Part shown: positions 35,033-44,255 of the stretch, one piece after another
Numbering within the stretch: position 1 is the first letter of the stretch
Layout: each line of letters starts with the position of its first letter
Origin: Kribbella sandramycini
GTDB taxonomy: Bacteria > Actinomycetota > Actinomycetes > Propionibacteriales > Kribbellaceae
Length of the DNA: 64,000 bases
Reading direction: 5' to 3'
Assembly: GCF_013131805.1 (NCBI RefSeq)
Contig: NZ_JABJRC010000002.1
Coordinates: 124,001 to 188,000, forward strand
Position numbers and translations under genes: made by a program
Notes under the pieces: model-generated
The model's database searches: none
Told to the model about the DNA's origin: nothing
Seen by the model: the letters and a program-made list of their open reading frames with translations, nothing else

Positions 35033-36525
35033 TCCAACGGGATAGTTGCCCATAGCCCGCAGTTGTGGGTGCCCGCGAGATCGGTTCGGCCGAGCTGCAG
35101 GTCGAGGGACTGGACGGCGCGATCCTTCGGGTGGAAGCGGGGCCAGTGGGGGAGGGCCGGCGTGTTCGGGTCGCCGGTGTGCGCGAAGGCGGACCAGTAG
35201 TCCAGCATCGCGTTCGCCAACCGGCGCTGCGCGGCGTTCAGTTCGCGGCCGCCGACGCGGAGGTCGAACAGGTAGAGCGCGTCGGCCGAGTGATAGGCGC
35301 CGTACGGGAAGCCGATCGGCGGCAGGGTGGGCGGCGCCGTCCGGTCGGCGAACTCGTACGCGTACGTCGGGGCGCGGCGCGCGGCGGCCCGGTTGCGGTG
35401 CAGGGTCGGGCAGGCGAACGCGCTGTCGGTGGTGATGGCGGCCCAGGTCTGGCCCGGGTTCCCGAGCGGGTACCGCGCGCGGACGCGATCCGCGTGCACG
35501 CCGAAGGCCTGGTCCAGGTACTCCTCGTACTTCTCCGGGGTCGGTGAACCGGCGAGACCCAGCAGGTAGGTCATCTCGTCGCGCGTGCTGCCGGACATGA
35601 TCGGCACGTCGTGGAGCCGGCTGTGCAGCGGGTTCTCCGGCAGGATCGCGGTGCCGTAGGCCAGGCCCGCGAAGGCGGGAAAGATGGGCATCAGCTCCTC
35701 GGGATCCTTCTCGGCCAAGCAGGTCAGGGTGCTGCAGCGGACCGCACCGGCGAGCTCGCGACCGCGTGCCGCCAGGCTTGCCGGGGCTTCCCAGGGGGAA
35801 ACGGCCGGGAGGCCCGGGGCGAGTGCGTTGGCCGGAATCGGCGTGGTGCAGAGCGAGCTTTGGACGATCGATCGGTGGAAGAGCCCGGCCGCGGTGGGGG
35901 AGGCGAGGTGCGCGCAGATGCTCTGGCCGCCGGCGGACTGGCCGAACAGCGTCACGTTCCCCGGATCGCCGCCGAATGCGGTCGCGTTCCGCTGGACCCA
36001 GCGCAGTGCGGCCTGCTGATCCTCCAGGCCGAACGTGCCGGACCCCTCCAGGCCCGGGTACCCGAAGTTGCCGAAGATACCGAGCCGGTAGTTGATCGTC
36101 ACCACGACCACGCCGCCACGGACGGCGAGCCGTCGCGGGTCGTATTCGCTCCCCGCTCCCTCGACGAAGCCGCCGCCGTGCAGCCAGACCATGACCGGCT
36201 TCCGGCCGGGCCGCTTCGGCGTCGTCACGTTCAGATACAGGCAGTCCTCGGCGGTGCTCTGCTCGGTGCCGGTCGGTGACGCCAGCTGAGCGCAGCGCGG
36301 CCCGGACCGGGTGGCGTCGCGGACGTCGGACCAGCGTGCGGCCGGTTGCGGAGACTGCCAGCGGCGTGGCGGCGCGGCGTACGGGATGCCGTTGAACTCG
36401 CGGTGGTCGCCGCGATCGATACCGCGGACGGCGCCGCGATCGGTGCCGACGATCGGCGGATCGGTGGGCAGGGCGGCCGGTGCGGGGAGCAGAACGGCCA
36501 GCGCCAGAGCGAGTACCTTGACCAT
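35029..36525 (-). CDS. Secreted type-B carboxylesterase
   Basis: A 498-residue alpha/beta hydrolase with an N-terminal signal peptide (VLALALAVLLPAPAAL). The nucleophilic serine lies in NVTLFGQSAGGQS, the oxyanion hole in VMVWLHGGGFVEG. TINYRLGIFG and AEDCLYLNV are type-B signatures. FPYGAYHSADALYLFD carries the candidate catalytic histidine. It diverges from a TetR gene across 43 bases that hold a perfect operator-like palindrome, so induction by its own substrate is likely. Substrate not predictable. Confidence 0.9.
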   Translation of the reverse strand: MVKVLALALAVLLPAPAALPTDPPIVGTDRGAVRGIDRGDHREFNGIPYAAPPRRWQSPQPAARWSDVRDATRSGPRCAQLASPTGTEQSTAEDCLYLNVTTPKRPGRKPVMVWLHGGGFVEGAGSEYDPRRLAVRGGVVVVTINYRLGIFGNFGYPGLEGSGTFGLEDQQAALRWVQRNATAFGGDPGNVTLFGQSAGGQSICAHLASPTAAGLFHRSIVQSSLCTTPIPANALAPGLPAVSPWEAPASLAARGRELAGAVRCSTLTCLAEKDPEELMPIFPAFAGLAYGTAILPENPLHSRLHDVPIMSGSTRDEMTYLLGLAGSPTPEKYEEYLDQAFGVHADRVRARYPLGNPGQTWAAITTDSAFACPTLHRNRAAARRAPTYAYEFADRTAPPTLPPIGFPYGAYHSADALYLFDLRVGGRELNAAQRRLANAMLDYWSAFAHTGDPNTPALPHWPRFHPKDRAVQSLDLQLGRTDLAGTHNCGLWATIPLD

Positions 36526-36541
36526 GTTGTCCTCATCTAAT

Positions 36542-36557
36542 CAATACCAACGTATTG
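36542..36557. promoter_or_regulatory. TetR-type operator between esterase and TetR gene
   Basis: CAATAC-CAAC-GTATTG is a perfect 6-4-6 inverted repeat. It sits in the middle of the 43-base gap between divergent starts at 36525 and 36569, where one bound repressor could block both promoters. Binding by the adjacent TetR is inferred. Confidence 0.6.
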
Positions 36558-36568
36558 TTCTGCTCGGG

Positions 36569-37135
36569 ATGGTAGCTCACGTGAGAGGTCAGGGTGCCGC
36601 GTACGACGCGCGGCGGACGGCGATCCTGGACGCGGTGTTCGCGCTCGTCGACACCGAAGGGGTCGCCCAGGTGACGATCCGGCGGGTCGCCGATCGCGCG
36701 GGGGTCTCGGTCGGCCGCGTCCAGCACTACTTCAAGACCAAGGACGAACTGCTGGAGGCGGCGTCCAGCGCGATCAACGACCGCGGCGCCGAGCGAGTCG
36801 CGGAGCACGCCGCCGGTACGCCCGGCGACACCCTGCGGGCGATCCTCCGGGTGCTGATCCCGCGGGACGAGGAGGATCGCCGGCTGTTCCGGGTCCAGCA
36901 GGCCTTCGAGACCTACGCCCTGACCACCCCGGCGCTCGGCGCGCGCGTGACCCAGGGCTACACCGAGCTGTCCGCGCTCTTCGCGCTACTCCTCGGCGGT
37001 CCCGATCGGACGGCCGACGGGCAGGAGTTACTGGCGACAGCAGTCGGTCTCGCCACCCTGACACTGACCGATGTCATCACCCCGGCCGAGGCCGAGGTGA
37101 TTGTCCTGCGGCGCGTGGATCAGTTGCTCGCTTAA
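36569..37135 (+). CDS. TetR family regulator (divergent from esterase)
   Basis: A 188-residue one-component regulator. Residues about 14-60 form the DNA-binding domain (RRTAILDAVFALVDTEGVAQVTIRRVADRAGVSVGRVQHYFKTKDELL). The rest is the helical ligand domain (FRVQQAFETYALTTPALGARV). The ATG at 36569 places its promoter in the short gap shared with the esterase, and the palindrome at 36542-36557 is the likely target. Confidence 0.88.
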   Translation: MVAHVRGQGAAYDARRTAILDAVFALVDTEGVAQVTIRRVADRAGVSVGRVQHYFKTKDELLEAASSAINDRGAERVAEHAAGTPGDTLRAILRVLIPRDEEDRRLFRVQQAFETYALTTPALGARVTQGYTELSALFALLLGGPDRTADGQELLATAVGLATLTLTDVITPAEAEVIVLRRVDQLLA

Positions 37136-37168
37136 GCTCTTCCTCGGTCGACCAATCGGAGGAGCGTC

Positions 37169-37825
37169 ATGGGCGCACAGCAGAGCTGGCCGGCACCACC
37201 GTCGTCGGGCGCTGCGAAGGCGCAGCGGCCGCAAAAGCGGTCCGGCCTGCGCCGGGCGGAGATCCTCCAGGCCGCAATGGCCGTCTTCGGTGAGCGCGGT
37301 TATACCGGCGGCTCGTTACAGGAGATCGCGGAGCGGGTCGGTATGACGCATGCCGGCGTCCTGCATCACTTCGGGTCGAAGGAGCAGTTGCTGATCGCGT
37401 TGCTGGAGTACCGCGACGACTCGGATGTCGCCGAGCTCGACGGGCATATCGCGCCCCGGGGCGCGCCGCTGCTCGAGCACTTGGTCGAGACCGCCGAGGT
37501 CAACCGCAAACGCCCTGGCATCGTGCAGGCGTACACCGTCCTGCTCGGTGAGGCCGTGACCGACAACCATCCCGGCCGCGCCTTCTTCACCGAGCGCTTC
37601 ACCGGTCTGCGCGACATGGTCACCAGCGCCGTCGCCGACGCGACCGGTCGCGACATGACCGACCCGGACGCCGACCGGGCCGCCTCCGCGATCATCGCCG
37701 CCATGGACGGTCTCCAGACGCAGTGGCTGCTCGACAACGACGCCGTCGACATGCAGTCGACCGTCGAGCTGGTCATCCGCGCCCTCGTGCACGAGCTGAC
37801 CAGCCCGACTGTCGCTGACGACTAG
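37169..37825 (+). CDS. TetR family regulator
   Basis: A 218-residue regulator with a 25-residue disordered N-terminus. LRRAEILQAAMAVFGERGYTGGSLQEIAERVGMTHAGVLHHFGSKEQLLIALLEYRD is the helix-turn-helix domain. The ligand domain includes VNRKRPGIVQAYTVLLGEAVTDNHPGRAFFTERFTG, common in regulators of carbohydrate and secondary-metabolite genes. It follows the first TetR gene by 33 bases with GGAGGAG before its ATG. Its stop overlaps the stop of the convergent hydroxylase. Target unknown. Confidence 0.88.
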   Translation: MGAQQSWPAPPSSGAAKAQRPQKRSGLRRAEILQAAMAVFGERGYTGGSLQEIAERVGMTHAGVLHHFGSKEQLLIALLEYRDDSDVAELDGHIAPRGAPLLEHLVETAEVNRKRPGIVQAYTVLLGEAVTDNHPGRAFFTERFTGLRDMVTSAVADATGRDMTDPDADRAASAIIAAMDGLQTQWLLDNDAVDMQSTVELVIRALVHELTSPTVADD

Positions 37826-39150
37826 GCGGCCGAGCCGTCGACCAGGGCGTGCGGCCGGAGCTCCCGGACGGGTTGCTGCTGGATGGCGGTGAGGATCTCG
37901 CCGGCCCGGACGGCCGTGTTCGAGAGCAACGAGGACGCGAGGCCGTGGGTGTGCTCGGTGCCGCCGCCCTGCAAGTAGATTCCGGCCCGGACGGCGTCCG
38001 TTGTTTCGACCCGGTAGTCGCGGCCGATCCGCAGCCGGCCGTATGGGTCGCGGCGGCACTCGCGGCCGAGGTCGCCGAGCATCTCGGCGGCATCACCGGC
38101 GCGGTAGCCCGTGCAGTAAACGATCAGGTCGGCGTCGAGCGGTGTCTTCTGGCCGGTGCTGAGCGACTCGACCGTCAGGCTGAGGCCATCGCTGTGCTCG
38201 CGCAGGTTGGTCACGCGGGCCACGTTGAAGAAGCGCAGCCGTTCGCGGCCGGCCACCCGCTCGCGGTAGCTCCGGCGGTACAGGTCCTCGATCAGCTCGG
38301 TGTCGACCACGGAGTAGTTCGTGTTGCTGTGGTAGTCGAGCATCTGCTGCTTGACGTCCTCCGGGGCCGAGTAGAACTCGTCCACCGCGGCCGGATCGAA
38401 GACCCGGTTCGCGAACGGGCTGTCGTCGGCCGGGCTGTAGCCGTACCGGGAGAACACCGAGCAGATCTCGGCGGCCGGGAACCGCTCGTGCAGGAACGAG
38501 GTCACCTCGGCCGCGCTCTGACCGGCGCCGACGACAACCACCCGGCGCGGCGCGGCGTCGTCGCCGAGCTGCCGGACCTGGTCGAGCAGATCCCGGTTGT
38601 GCCAGACCCGCGCAGAGGCCATGACGCCCTCGGGCAGTCGCGGTGTCAGGCCGGTGCCGAGGATCAGGTTCCGGGTGCGGTGCACCTCGCGGACCGAGCC
38701 GTCGGCGGCGGTCGATGTCACGTCGAACGCCGCGATGACGCCGTTCACCGACACAGGGTCGACGCTGACGACGGTCCGGTCGTACCGGACGACGTCCGGT
38801 AGCTGCGCGGCCGCCCACTCCAGGTAGTCGTGGAACTCGACCCGCAGCGGGAACAGCGTCTTGTGGTTGACGAAATCGATCAACCGGCCGGTCTGGTGCA
38901 AGAAGCTCAGGAACGTGAACGGGCTGGCCGGGTTGCGCAGGGTGACCAGGTCCTTGAGGAAGGAGACCTGCATCGTCGCGTCGTCGATCAGCATGCCGCG
39001 ATGCCAGCCGAAGCGGGGCTGCCGTTCCAGGAACAGGCGCCGCGGCGCGGTGTCGCCGAGTTCACCGGCGGCGATGGCCACTGCGAGATTGGACGGACCG
39101 AAACCGACCCCGATCAGATCGAAGATTTCGTCCTGGACGTGCGACGCCAT
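37822..39150 (-). CDS. L-ornithine/L-lysine N-monooxygenase (SidA/IucD/PvdA family)
   Basis: A 442-residue flavin- and NADPH-dependent hydroxylase. FDLIGVGFGPSNLAVAI binds FAD; VVVVGAGQSAAEVTSFLHE binds NADPH. QVSFLKDLVTLRNPASPFTFLSFLHQTGRL is the substrate loop; NTNYSVVDTELIEDLYRRSY and LIVYCTGYRA are characteristic. These enzymes make the N-hydroxy group of hydroxamate siderophores. A perfect-looking iron box lies just upstream. No siderophore synthetase is adjacent, so the rest of the pathway must lie elsewhere. Ornithine is the likelier substrate in actinomycetes. Confidence 0.9.
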   Translation of the reverse strand: MASHVQDEIFDLIGVGFGPSNLAVAIAAGELGDTAPRRLFLERQPRFGWHRGMLIDDATMQVSFLKDLVTLRNPASPFTFLSFLHQTGRLIDFVNHKTLFPLRVEFHDYLEWAAAQLPDVVRYDRTVVSVDPVSVNGVIAAFDVTSTAADGSVREVHRTRNLILGTGLTPRLPEGVMASARVWHNRDLLDQVRQLGDDAAPRRVVVVGAGQSAAEVTSFLHERFPAAEICSVFSRYGYSPADDSPFANRVFDPAAVDEFYSAPEDVKQQMLDYHSNTNYSVVDTELIEDLYRRSYRERVAGRERLRFFNVARVTNLREHSDGLSLTVESLSTGQKTPLDADLIVYCTGYRAGDAAEMLGDLGRECRRDPYGRLRIGRDYRVETTDAVRAGIYLQGGGTEHTHGLASSLLSNTAVRAGEILTAIQQQPVRELRPHALVDGSAA

Positions 39151-39170
39151 ACCTGCCCTCTCCGTTGAAC

Positions 39171-39189
39171 TTAGGCGAGGCTAACCTAA
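39171..39189 (-). promoter_or_regulatory. IdeR/DmdR iron box
   Basis: On the minus strand the sequence is TTAGGTTAGCCTCGCCTAA, against the consensus TTAGGTTAGGCTAACCTAA. It lies 20 bases before the hydroxylase ATG, where the iron-loaded repressor would block transcription under iron sufficiency. Confidence 0.85.
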
Positions 39190-39247
39190 AGGATTCAACG
39201 GGAGAAGAGGGGGTCCGGGTGCGTGTGACGTACCTGACCCCTAATTC

Positions 39248-40123
39248 TCAGGCGAACGCGTCCGCGGTGGCGGCGAGGGTCCGGGCGGTGCGCGCCGGGT
39301 CGGCCTGCGCGACCAGCAGATAGAGCAGGTCGGCGGTCAGCAGTTGCGCGTGCCGTGCGGCGACCTCGTCGGGCTGGACGTCGGAGTGCGGAGAGGCGAC
39401 CGTGATGTGCTGCCGTGCGGCCTGTGCGATCGGGGTGTCCGGAGAGCAGGTCACGGCGACCGTCCAAGCGCCGCGCCTCGTTGCCTGCGACAACATTCGG
39501 AGCGTGTCCGCGGTGTCGCCGCTGTTCGAGATGGCCAGTGCCACGCAGTGCTCGTCGAGGAGCGCCGCGGTTGCCAGGCCGCTGTGGTGATCGGTGTGCG
39601 CATGCGCGTTCACGCCGAGCCGCTGGACCCGGGCGGCCAGCTCGCGGCCGACCAGCCCGCTGCCGGCGACGGCGTACACGTCGAAGTGCCGGCTGCGGCT
39701 GATCCGCTGTGCGAGCTCGCTGAGCGCGGCCAGGTCGAACTGGCGCGCCGTCTCCCGGACGGCGACGAGCTGGGCGTTCAGCAGGGTGGACAGCACGCTG
39801 GACGGCGGATCGCCAGGGGCCACCGAGTCGCCGAAGTCGGTCAGCCAGGCCCGATCCCGGTCGCCGCGGCCGACGTCCTGGGCGGCGGCCACGCGCAGGG
39901 CGGGGTAGCCGCTGAAGCCGAGCAGGCGGCACAGCCGGGTGACCGTGGCAGGCGACGTCCCGGCGCGTTCGGCCAGGCCGGTGATCGACAGCTGCAGGGG
40001 AGCGCTCGGGTCGGCCTCGATCACCGCGGCGACCCGGGCCATCGTGGCCGGCATCTGGGTGCGGAAGGTCAGAACCAGGTCGAGTACGCCGGGGGCTTCC
40101 ATATGGGTGATAATCCTTGTCAT
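39248..40123 (-). CDS. MurR/RpiR family transcriptional regulator
   Basis: A 291-residue regulator. Residues about 25-80 are the HTH_6 domain (MARVAAVIEADPSAPLQLSITGLAERAGTSPATVTRLCRLLGFSGYPALR). Residues about 130-270 are a SIS sugar-isomerase fold (VYAVAGSGLVGRELAARVQRLG, CVALAISNSGDTADTLRML). It probably senses a sugar phosphate. It diverges from the secreted DUF4091 protein across 63 bases. A second in-frame ATG seven codons on is an alternative start. Confidence 0.88.
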   Translation of the reverse strand: MTRIITHMEAPGVLDLVLTFRTQMPATMARVAAVIEADPSAPLQLSITGLAERAGTSPATVTRLCRLLGFSGYPALRVAAAQDVGRGDRDRAWLTDFGDSVAPGDPPSSVLSTLLNAQLVAVRETARQFDLAALSELAQRISRSRHFDVYAVAGSGLVGRELAARVQRLGVNAHAHTDHHSGLATAALLDEHCVALAISNSGDTADTLRMLSQATRRGAWTVAVTCSPDTPIAQAARQHITVASPHSDVQPDEVAARHAQLLTADLLYLLVAQADPARTARTLAATADAFA

Positions 40124-40186
40124 CTTCTCACTGATGTCTGAGAGTAATTTTCATCCACGCGGTCGCCCACGGCAAGGACCTCGCTC

Positions 40187-42250
40187 ATGAAATCGCATCG
40201 CCTGCTCCCACTGTTCGCCGTCCTGACCCTGTTGCTCGCCGGTACGCCGGCGGCCGGCGCCGCGAGCTCGGCCGCGCCCGCGGCCTGGACCGCCGACTCC
40301 TGGAAACGGGTGTTCCGGACCGATCAGCGACCGGCCGGCGCCAGTACGGCGATCAACTGGGACTCGGCGCGTAACGAGGCCGAGTCGTACCAGATCCTGC
40401 TCCGGCACACCGCCGCCTTCCGGATCACCGGTGTCACGTTCACCGCGCTGACCGGGCCGGCCGGGAACCTCCCGGCGACCCGGCTGGAGTACAAGTTCCA
40501 GAACCACCACGATCCGGACGGCGGCGGGCTGGTCCCGGATCCGCTCGGCAACGAGCGCGCGATCGATGTCGCGCGCAACGTGACACAGGGGATCTGGGTG
40601 ACGGTGAACGTGCCGGCCGGCCAGGCCGCCGGGACCTACACCGGGACTGTCGACGTCGCGACCACGGCCGGTGTGATCGCCGTACCGGTGTCGCTGGCCG
40701 TGTACGCGGTTGACATCCCGAACGCCGTCGACAGCAAGTACATCTACAGCACCTGGAATGTCTTCTTCAACGAGTACGCCGATCACAACGGCGCGGTCGT
40801 CGCCGATGAGATCAAGGAACGCTACGGCTTCACCCGCTACTCGCCGCAGTGGTGGCAGCTGATGACGGACTTCGCCAGGGAGCAGAAGGCCACCCGGCAG
40901 AACCAGGTGCACATCTCGATCGACCCGCTGCTGGACGGGCCGACGACCCTCGTCAACGGCCGCTACCAGTTCAACTGGACCAAGTTCGACCAGTTCGTCG
41001 AGCTCTTCCTGCGCGAGGGCTCGGTGCAACGGCTACGCGGCAATCCGTTGCTGAACGCGTTGCACACCGATCGGGTCTGGATCATCGACAACGTCGACGG
41101 CGCGACCAAGGTGACGCTCGCTCCGGTGGGCAGTGCGAAGGCGGAGAACTGGCTCGACCAGTATCTGCCTGCTCTGAAGGCCCATCTGGATGCGAAGGGC
41201 TGGACGGACATGTGGTACCAAACCATCTCCGACGAGCCGAGCAACGTCGCCAACTACAACCGGACCGCGGAGAAGTTCCGCCAGTACTTCGGTGCGGACG
41301 CGCGCACGCAGGACGCGCTGACCGAGCTGAAGACGGGCCTGACCGGCAACGTCGACATCTGGATCCCGCTCATCGACGGTCTCCAGCGCGACCCGCAGTT
41401 CTACCGGGAGCGGCAGGCCGCCGGCGACGAGGTGTGGACGTACGTCTGTCTGCAGCCGGATCCGCATGCCGGGTGGCTGAATCGCTTCTCGACGTACCCG
41501 GCGTACACCGCGCGGCAGATCGGCTGGGGCAACTTCAAGTACGGCGCCACCGGCTTCTTCCATTGGGGTTACAACGCGTGGAAGTCCGGTCAGTACGGCG
41601 AGGGCGAGACCTATCCGGGAGACGGCTACATCGTCTATCCCGACGTGCCGAACGGGACCGTGCGGACGAGCGTGCGCTCGGTGGCGACCCGGGACGGCAA
41701 CGAGGAGTACGAGCTGCTGGCGATCCTGAAGCGCCGGGACGCCGCCGCGGCGGACCGGTTGGCGAGCACGTTGGTGACGGCGTTCGACTGGTTCACCGAT
41801 GACACCGATCTGATGGCGCGGACCCGGAAGGAGCTGCTGCTCCGGGCGGCGGGCGCGGCGCTCCCGCCGCGGGTCGAGGCGGAGAACGGCCGGCTGACCG
41901 GGACGGCGCGGGTCGACACGGTCGGCTCCGGCTACACCGGTAGCGGGTACGTCGGCTGGTTCGACCAGCAGGTCGGCAGTTCGGTGACGGTCGACGTCCA
42001 GGCGACGCGGTCGGGGCCGCACCAGCTCGAACTGCGCTACAGCAACGGGACACCGACGATCAGCTCGCTGACCCTGCTGGTGAACGGCGCAGCACCGCGC
42101 AAAGTGTGGTTCCCGGCGACCGGCGACTGGAACACGACCTGGGAATCCGTGCAGACGACCGTCGACCTGGTCGCCGGGCGCAACACGGTCCTCCTCCGCT
42201 TCGACGCCGATGACGGCTCGACCGACCTGGATTCGGTGGTGGCATGGTAG
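40187..42250 (+). CDS. Secreted DUF4091 protein with C-terminal carbohydrate-binding module
   Basis: A 687-residue exported protein. Residues 1-27 are a signal peptide (LPLFAVLTLLLAGTPAAGAAS). Residues about 35-190 are beta-rich; about 200-540 form the DUF4091 glycosidase-like barrel, with WYQTISDEPSNVANYN and FFHWGYNAWKSGQYGEGETYPGDGYIVYPD. From about residue 562 a CBM6/35-like domain runs RVEAENGRLTGTARVDTVGSGYTGSGYVGWFD to the end (LRFDADDGSTDLDSVVAW). It probably acts on a polysaccharide outside the cell, under control of the divergent RpiR regulator. Confidence 0.85.
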   Translation: MKSHRLLPLFAVLTLLLAGTPAAGAASSAAPAAWTADSWKRVFRTDQRPAGASTAINWDSARNEAESYQILLRHTAAFRITGVTFTALTGPAGNLPATRLEYKFQNHHDPDGGGLVPDPLGNERAIDVARNVTQGIWVTVNVPAGQAAGTYTGTVDVATTAGVIAVPVSLAVYAVDIPNAVDSKYIYSTWNVFFNEYADHNGAVVADEIKERYGFTRYSPQWWQLMTDFAREQKATRQNQVHISIDPLLDGPTTLVNGRYQFNWTKFDQFVELFLREGSVQRLRGNPLLNALHTDRVWIIDNVDGATKVTLAPVGSAKAENWLDQYLPALKAHLDAKGWTDMWYQTISDEPSNVANYNRTAEKFRQYFGADARTQDALTELKTGLTGNVDIWIPLIDGLQRDPQFYRERQAAGDEVWTYVCLQPDPHAGWLNRFSTYPAYTARQIGWGNFKYGATGFFHWGYNAWKSGQYGEGETYPGDGYIVYPDVPNGTVRTSVRSVATRDGNEEYELLAILKRRDAAAADRLASTLVTAFDWFTDDTDLMARTRKELLLRAAGAALPPRVEAENGRLTGTARVDTVGSGYTGSGYVGWFDQQVGSSVTVDVQATRSGPHQLELRYSNGTPTISSLTLLVNGAAPRKVWFPATGDWNTTWESVQTTVDLVAGRNTVLLRFDADDGSTDLDSVVAW

Positions 42251-42266
42251 CCGCGAGCTGGTAGCC

Positions 42267-42291
42267 CCCTGCCGCGATACACCTGGCAGGG
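42267..42291 (+). terminator. Hairpin after the DUF4091 gene
   Basis: CCCTGCC and GGCAGGG are perfectly complementary across an 11-base loop, 17 bases after the stop codon. There is no U run, as usual in high-GC actinomycetes. It lies just before the sigma factor gene, so it may instead be regulatory. Confidence 0.45.
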
Positions 42292-42310
42292 TGGCGGACA
42301 GGTACTGAGT

Positions 42311-42871
42311 ATGAGCAATCCAACGGACGGCAGGACGCGCGAGTCGCGGTTCGTCGCCCTGTACGAGGCGACGTACGACGATCTCGTCCGGTTCGCCCAG
42401 CGCCGGCTGCCCGAGCCGCAGGCGGAGGACGTCGTCGGCGAGGCCTTGCTGGTCGCCTGGCGCCGGCTGGACGACGTCCCGCCGCAGCTCCCGGACGCCC
42501 GGGCGTGGCTGTTCGGGATCGTGCGCAACACGATCCTGAACAGCCGCCGCGGCGTCCGCCGGCAGGAGGCCCTCGCGGTCCGGCTCGCGGAGGTGACCAC
42601 GACGTGGTCGCCGGACGACGCCGAGCTGATCGCGCGGCAGGTCGACCTCACCCGAGCGTGGGGCCGGCTGTCAGCACTCCATCAGGAAGCTCTGGCCCTC
42701 GCGGTGATCGACGACCTGTCGGCCCGTCAGGCCGCGTCGGTACTCGGGATCACCGCGGTCGCCTTCCGGCTGCGCCTCTCCCGCGCCCGGCACGCCCTGC
42801 GCGCCCAGCTCGGCCACCGCGCCACCCCTGCCACCGCCCCCGCAGGCCTGACCGAAAGGCCGACCTCATGA
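42311..42871 (+). CDS. ECF-type RNA polymerase sigma factor
   Basis: A 186-residue sigma factor. Region 2 is FVALYEATYDDLVRFAQRRLPEPQAEDVVGEALLVAWRRL with ARAWLFGIVRNTILNSRRG. Region 4 is LSALHQEALALAVIDDLSARQAASVLGITAVAFRLRLSRARHAL. The following membrane protein overlaps its stop (ATGA) and is the likely anti-sigma factor. Confidence 0.88.
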   Translation: MSNPTDGRTRESRFVALYEATYDDLVRFAQRRLPEPQAEDVVGEALLVAWRRLDDVPPQLPDARAWLFGIVRNTILNSRRGVRRQEALAVRLAEVTTTWSPDDAELIARQVDLTRAWGRLSALHQEALALAVIDDLSARQAASVLGITAVAFRLRLSRARHALRAQLGHRATPATAPAGLTERPTS

Positions 42872-43641
42872 AGCACCTCGACGAGTTCGCCGACCTCAAA
42901 ACCCTCGACCCCGCCACCGGCGCCGACCCGAACACCCTCCACGCCCGCGCCACCCTCGACCGCATCCTCACCACCGACCCGACCCCCACCCCCCGCCGCC
43001 CCCGCCGCCGCGCCATCCGCCTCGCCGTCGCCGCCCTGGCGGTAGCCGTCGGCGCCGCCATCGTCTTCGTCCCCCGCGACACCGGCCCACTCCCGACCGG
43101 CGAGGCCTACGCCGGCTGGACGGCGCAACCAGGCAGCCTGTCCGCCAAAGAACGCGCTGCCGCGGTGAAAGCATGCCGCAAGCAGTTGTCGGACACTCCG
43201 ATGGACGACGTGGTCAAGAACACCGACCCGGCGATCGTCGAGCGTCGTGGCTACTGGTCGGTCGTCGTGTTGCTCGGTCCCGGCGGCTCGGAGGCAAGCT
43301 GTATGACGAGCAGCAGCCCGCGGATGAAGGGCGGTGGCTATGGCAGCATCGGCGGCCCGGGCCGCCCGGCCCCCGGCCCTCGCGAGATCTCGATCAGCTC
43401 CCTGGGCGCCGCCGGCGGCGGCGACTTCGGCTACGTGACTTCGGGCATGGGCCGGGTTGGTGCGGACATCGTCGGCATCACCTACCGGAGCAAGGCCCAT
43501 GGCCTCGTCGAGGCGACGGTCGAGAACGGCTACTTCGCCTTCTGGGTACCCGGCAAGGACCTCGAGGACTTCGAGCCCGCCCCGGTCCGGGTGACGTATC
43601 GCGACGGGACCTCGGCCGAGGTACAGCTCAAGATCGGCTAG
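42868..43641 (+). CDS. Membrane-anchored protein coupled to the ECF sigma factor (likely anti-sigma)
   Basis: A 257-residue protein with about 50 cytosolic residues (FADLKTLDPATGADPNTLHARATLDRIL), one helix (AIRLAVAALAVAVGAAIVFVP) and an external domain with two cysteines (VKACRKQ, SEASCMTSS). Translation starts at the ATGA overlapping the sigma gene. The layout is common for anti-sigma partners of ECF factors in actinomycetes, but no zinc motif is present, so this role rests on position. Confidence 0.7.
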   Translation: MKHLDEFADLKTLDPATGADPNTLHARATLDRILTTDPTPTPRRPRRRAIRLAVAALAVAVGAAIVFVPRDTGPLPTGEAYAGWTAQPGSLSAKERAAAVKACRKQLSDTPMDDVVKNTDPAIVERRGYWSVVVLLGPGGSEASCMTSSSPRMKGGGYGSIGGPGRPAPGPREISISSLGAAGGGDFGYVTSGMGRVGADIVGITYRSKAHGLVEATVENGYFAFWVPGKDLEDFEPAPVRVTYRDGTSAEVQLKIG

Positions 43642-44105
43642 GCGGGGTCCAGGCGGAAGACGCGGATTTCGCGGTGCGGGGCTCGGGTGGCGTAGGTGTT
43701 GTAGGCGGGCCAGTAGGCGGCGACAGCGTCCCAGGTGGTCTGGCGTTCGGCGCCGGTGAGCAGCTGGGCGGTTACGGGGATCGTGCGGCCGCGGATGGCG
43801 GCGGTCGCCGCGGGGGTGGCGAGGAGGTTGGCGGACCAGGCGGGGTGTTGCTCGCCGCCCCAGTTGGAGCCGATGACGACGTACGCGCCGTCGTGTTCGA
43901 CGTACAGCAGAGGGACCTGGCGGGGCTGACCGCTGCGCCGGCCGGTGGTTGTCAGCAGCAACGTTCGCAGACCGATCGGGCTCCCGACGCCGAACCGGCC
44001 GCGGGTCACCCGGAGGAGCTTCTCGTCGACGCGGACCAGGGCCCGGCCGACCGCGGCGAAGGCTTTCGTCGTCCCGACCTTTGCGAAAACCCGGCGCAGC
44101 TCCAT
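43638..44105 (-). CDS. F420-dependent nitroreductase-like protein (DDN family)
   Basis: A 155-residue split-barrel protein of the deazaflavin-dependent nitroreductase family. RTLLLTTTGRRSGQPRQVPLLYVEHDGAYVVIGSNWGGEQHPAWSANLLATPAATAAIRG is the characteristic core, and WPAYNTYATRAPHREIRVFRLDP the end. It is a different subgroup from the copy at 10871. Its stop overlaps that of the convergent anti-sigma-like gene. Confidence 0.88.
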   Translation of the reverse strand: MELRRVFAKVGTTKAFAAVGRALVRVDEKLLRVTRGRFGVGSPIGLRTLLLTTTGRRSGQPRQVPLLYVEHDGAYVVIGSNWGGEQHPAWSANLLATPAATAAIRGRTIPVTAQLLTGAERQTTWDAVAAYWPAYNTYATRAPHREIRVFRLDPA

Positions 44106-44255
44106 TCGCCGGAGTCTAGGGGATCGCTTCCAAACGACTGACATAGGGAACGCCGCGGTAACAGATTTGACGCTCGTCAAAAGGCTCTACCACGGAGCGT
44201 GAGCGAGTCCTACGATCGGTGCCCGACTCCACCCGCCGCCCCGAGGAGTTGTCCC

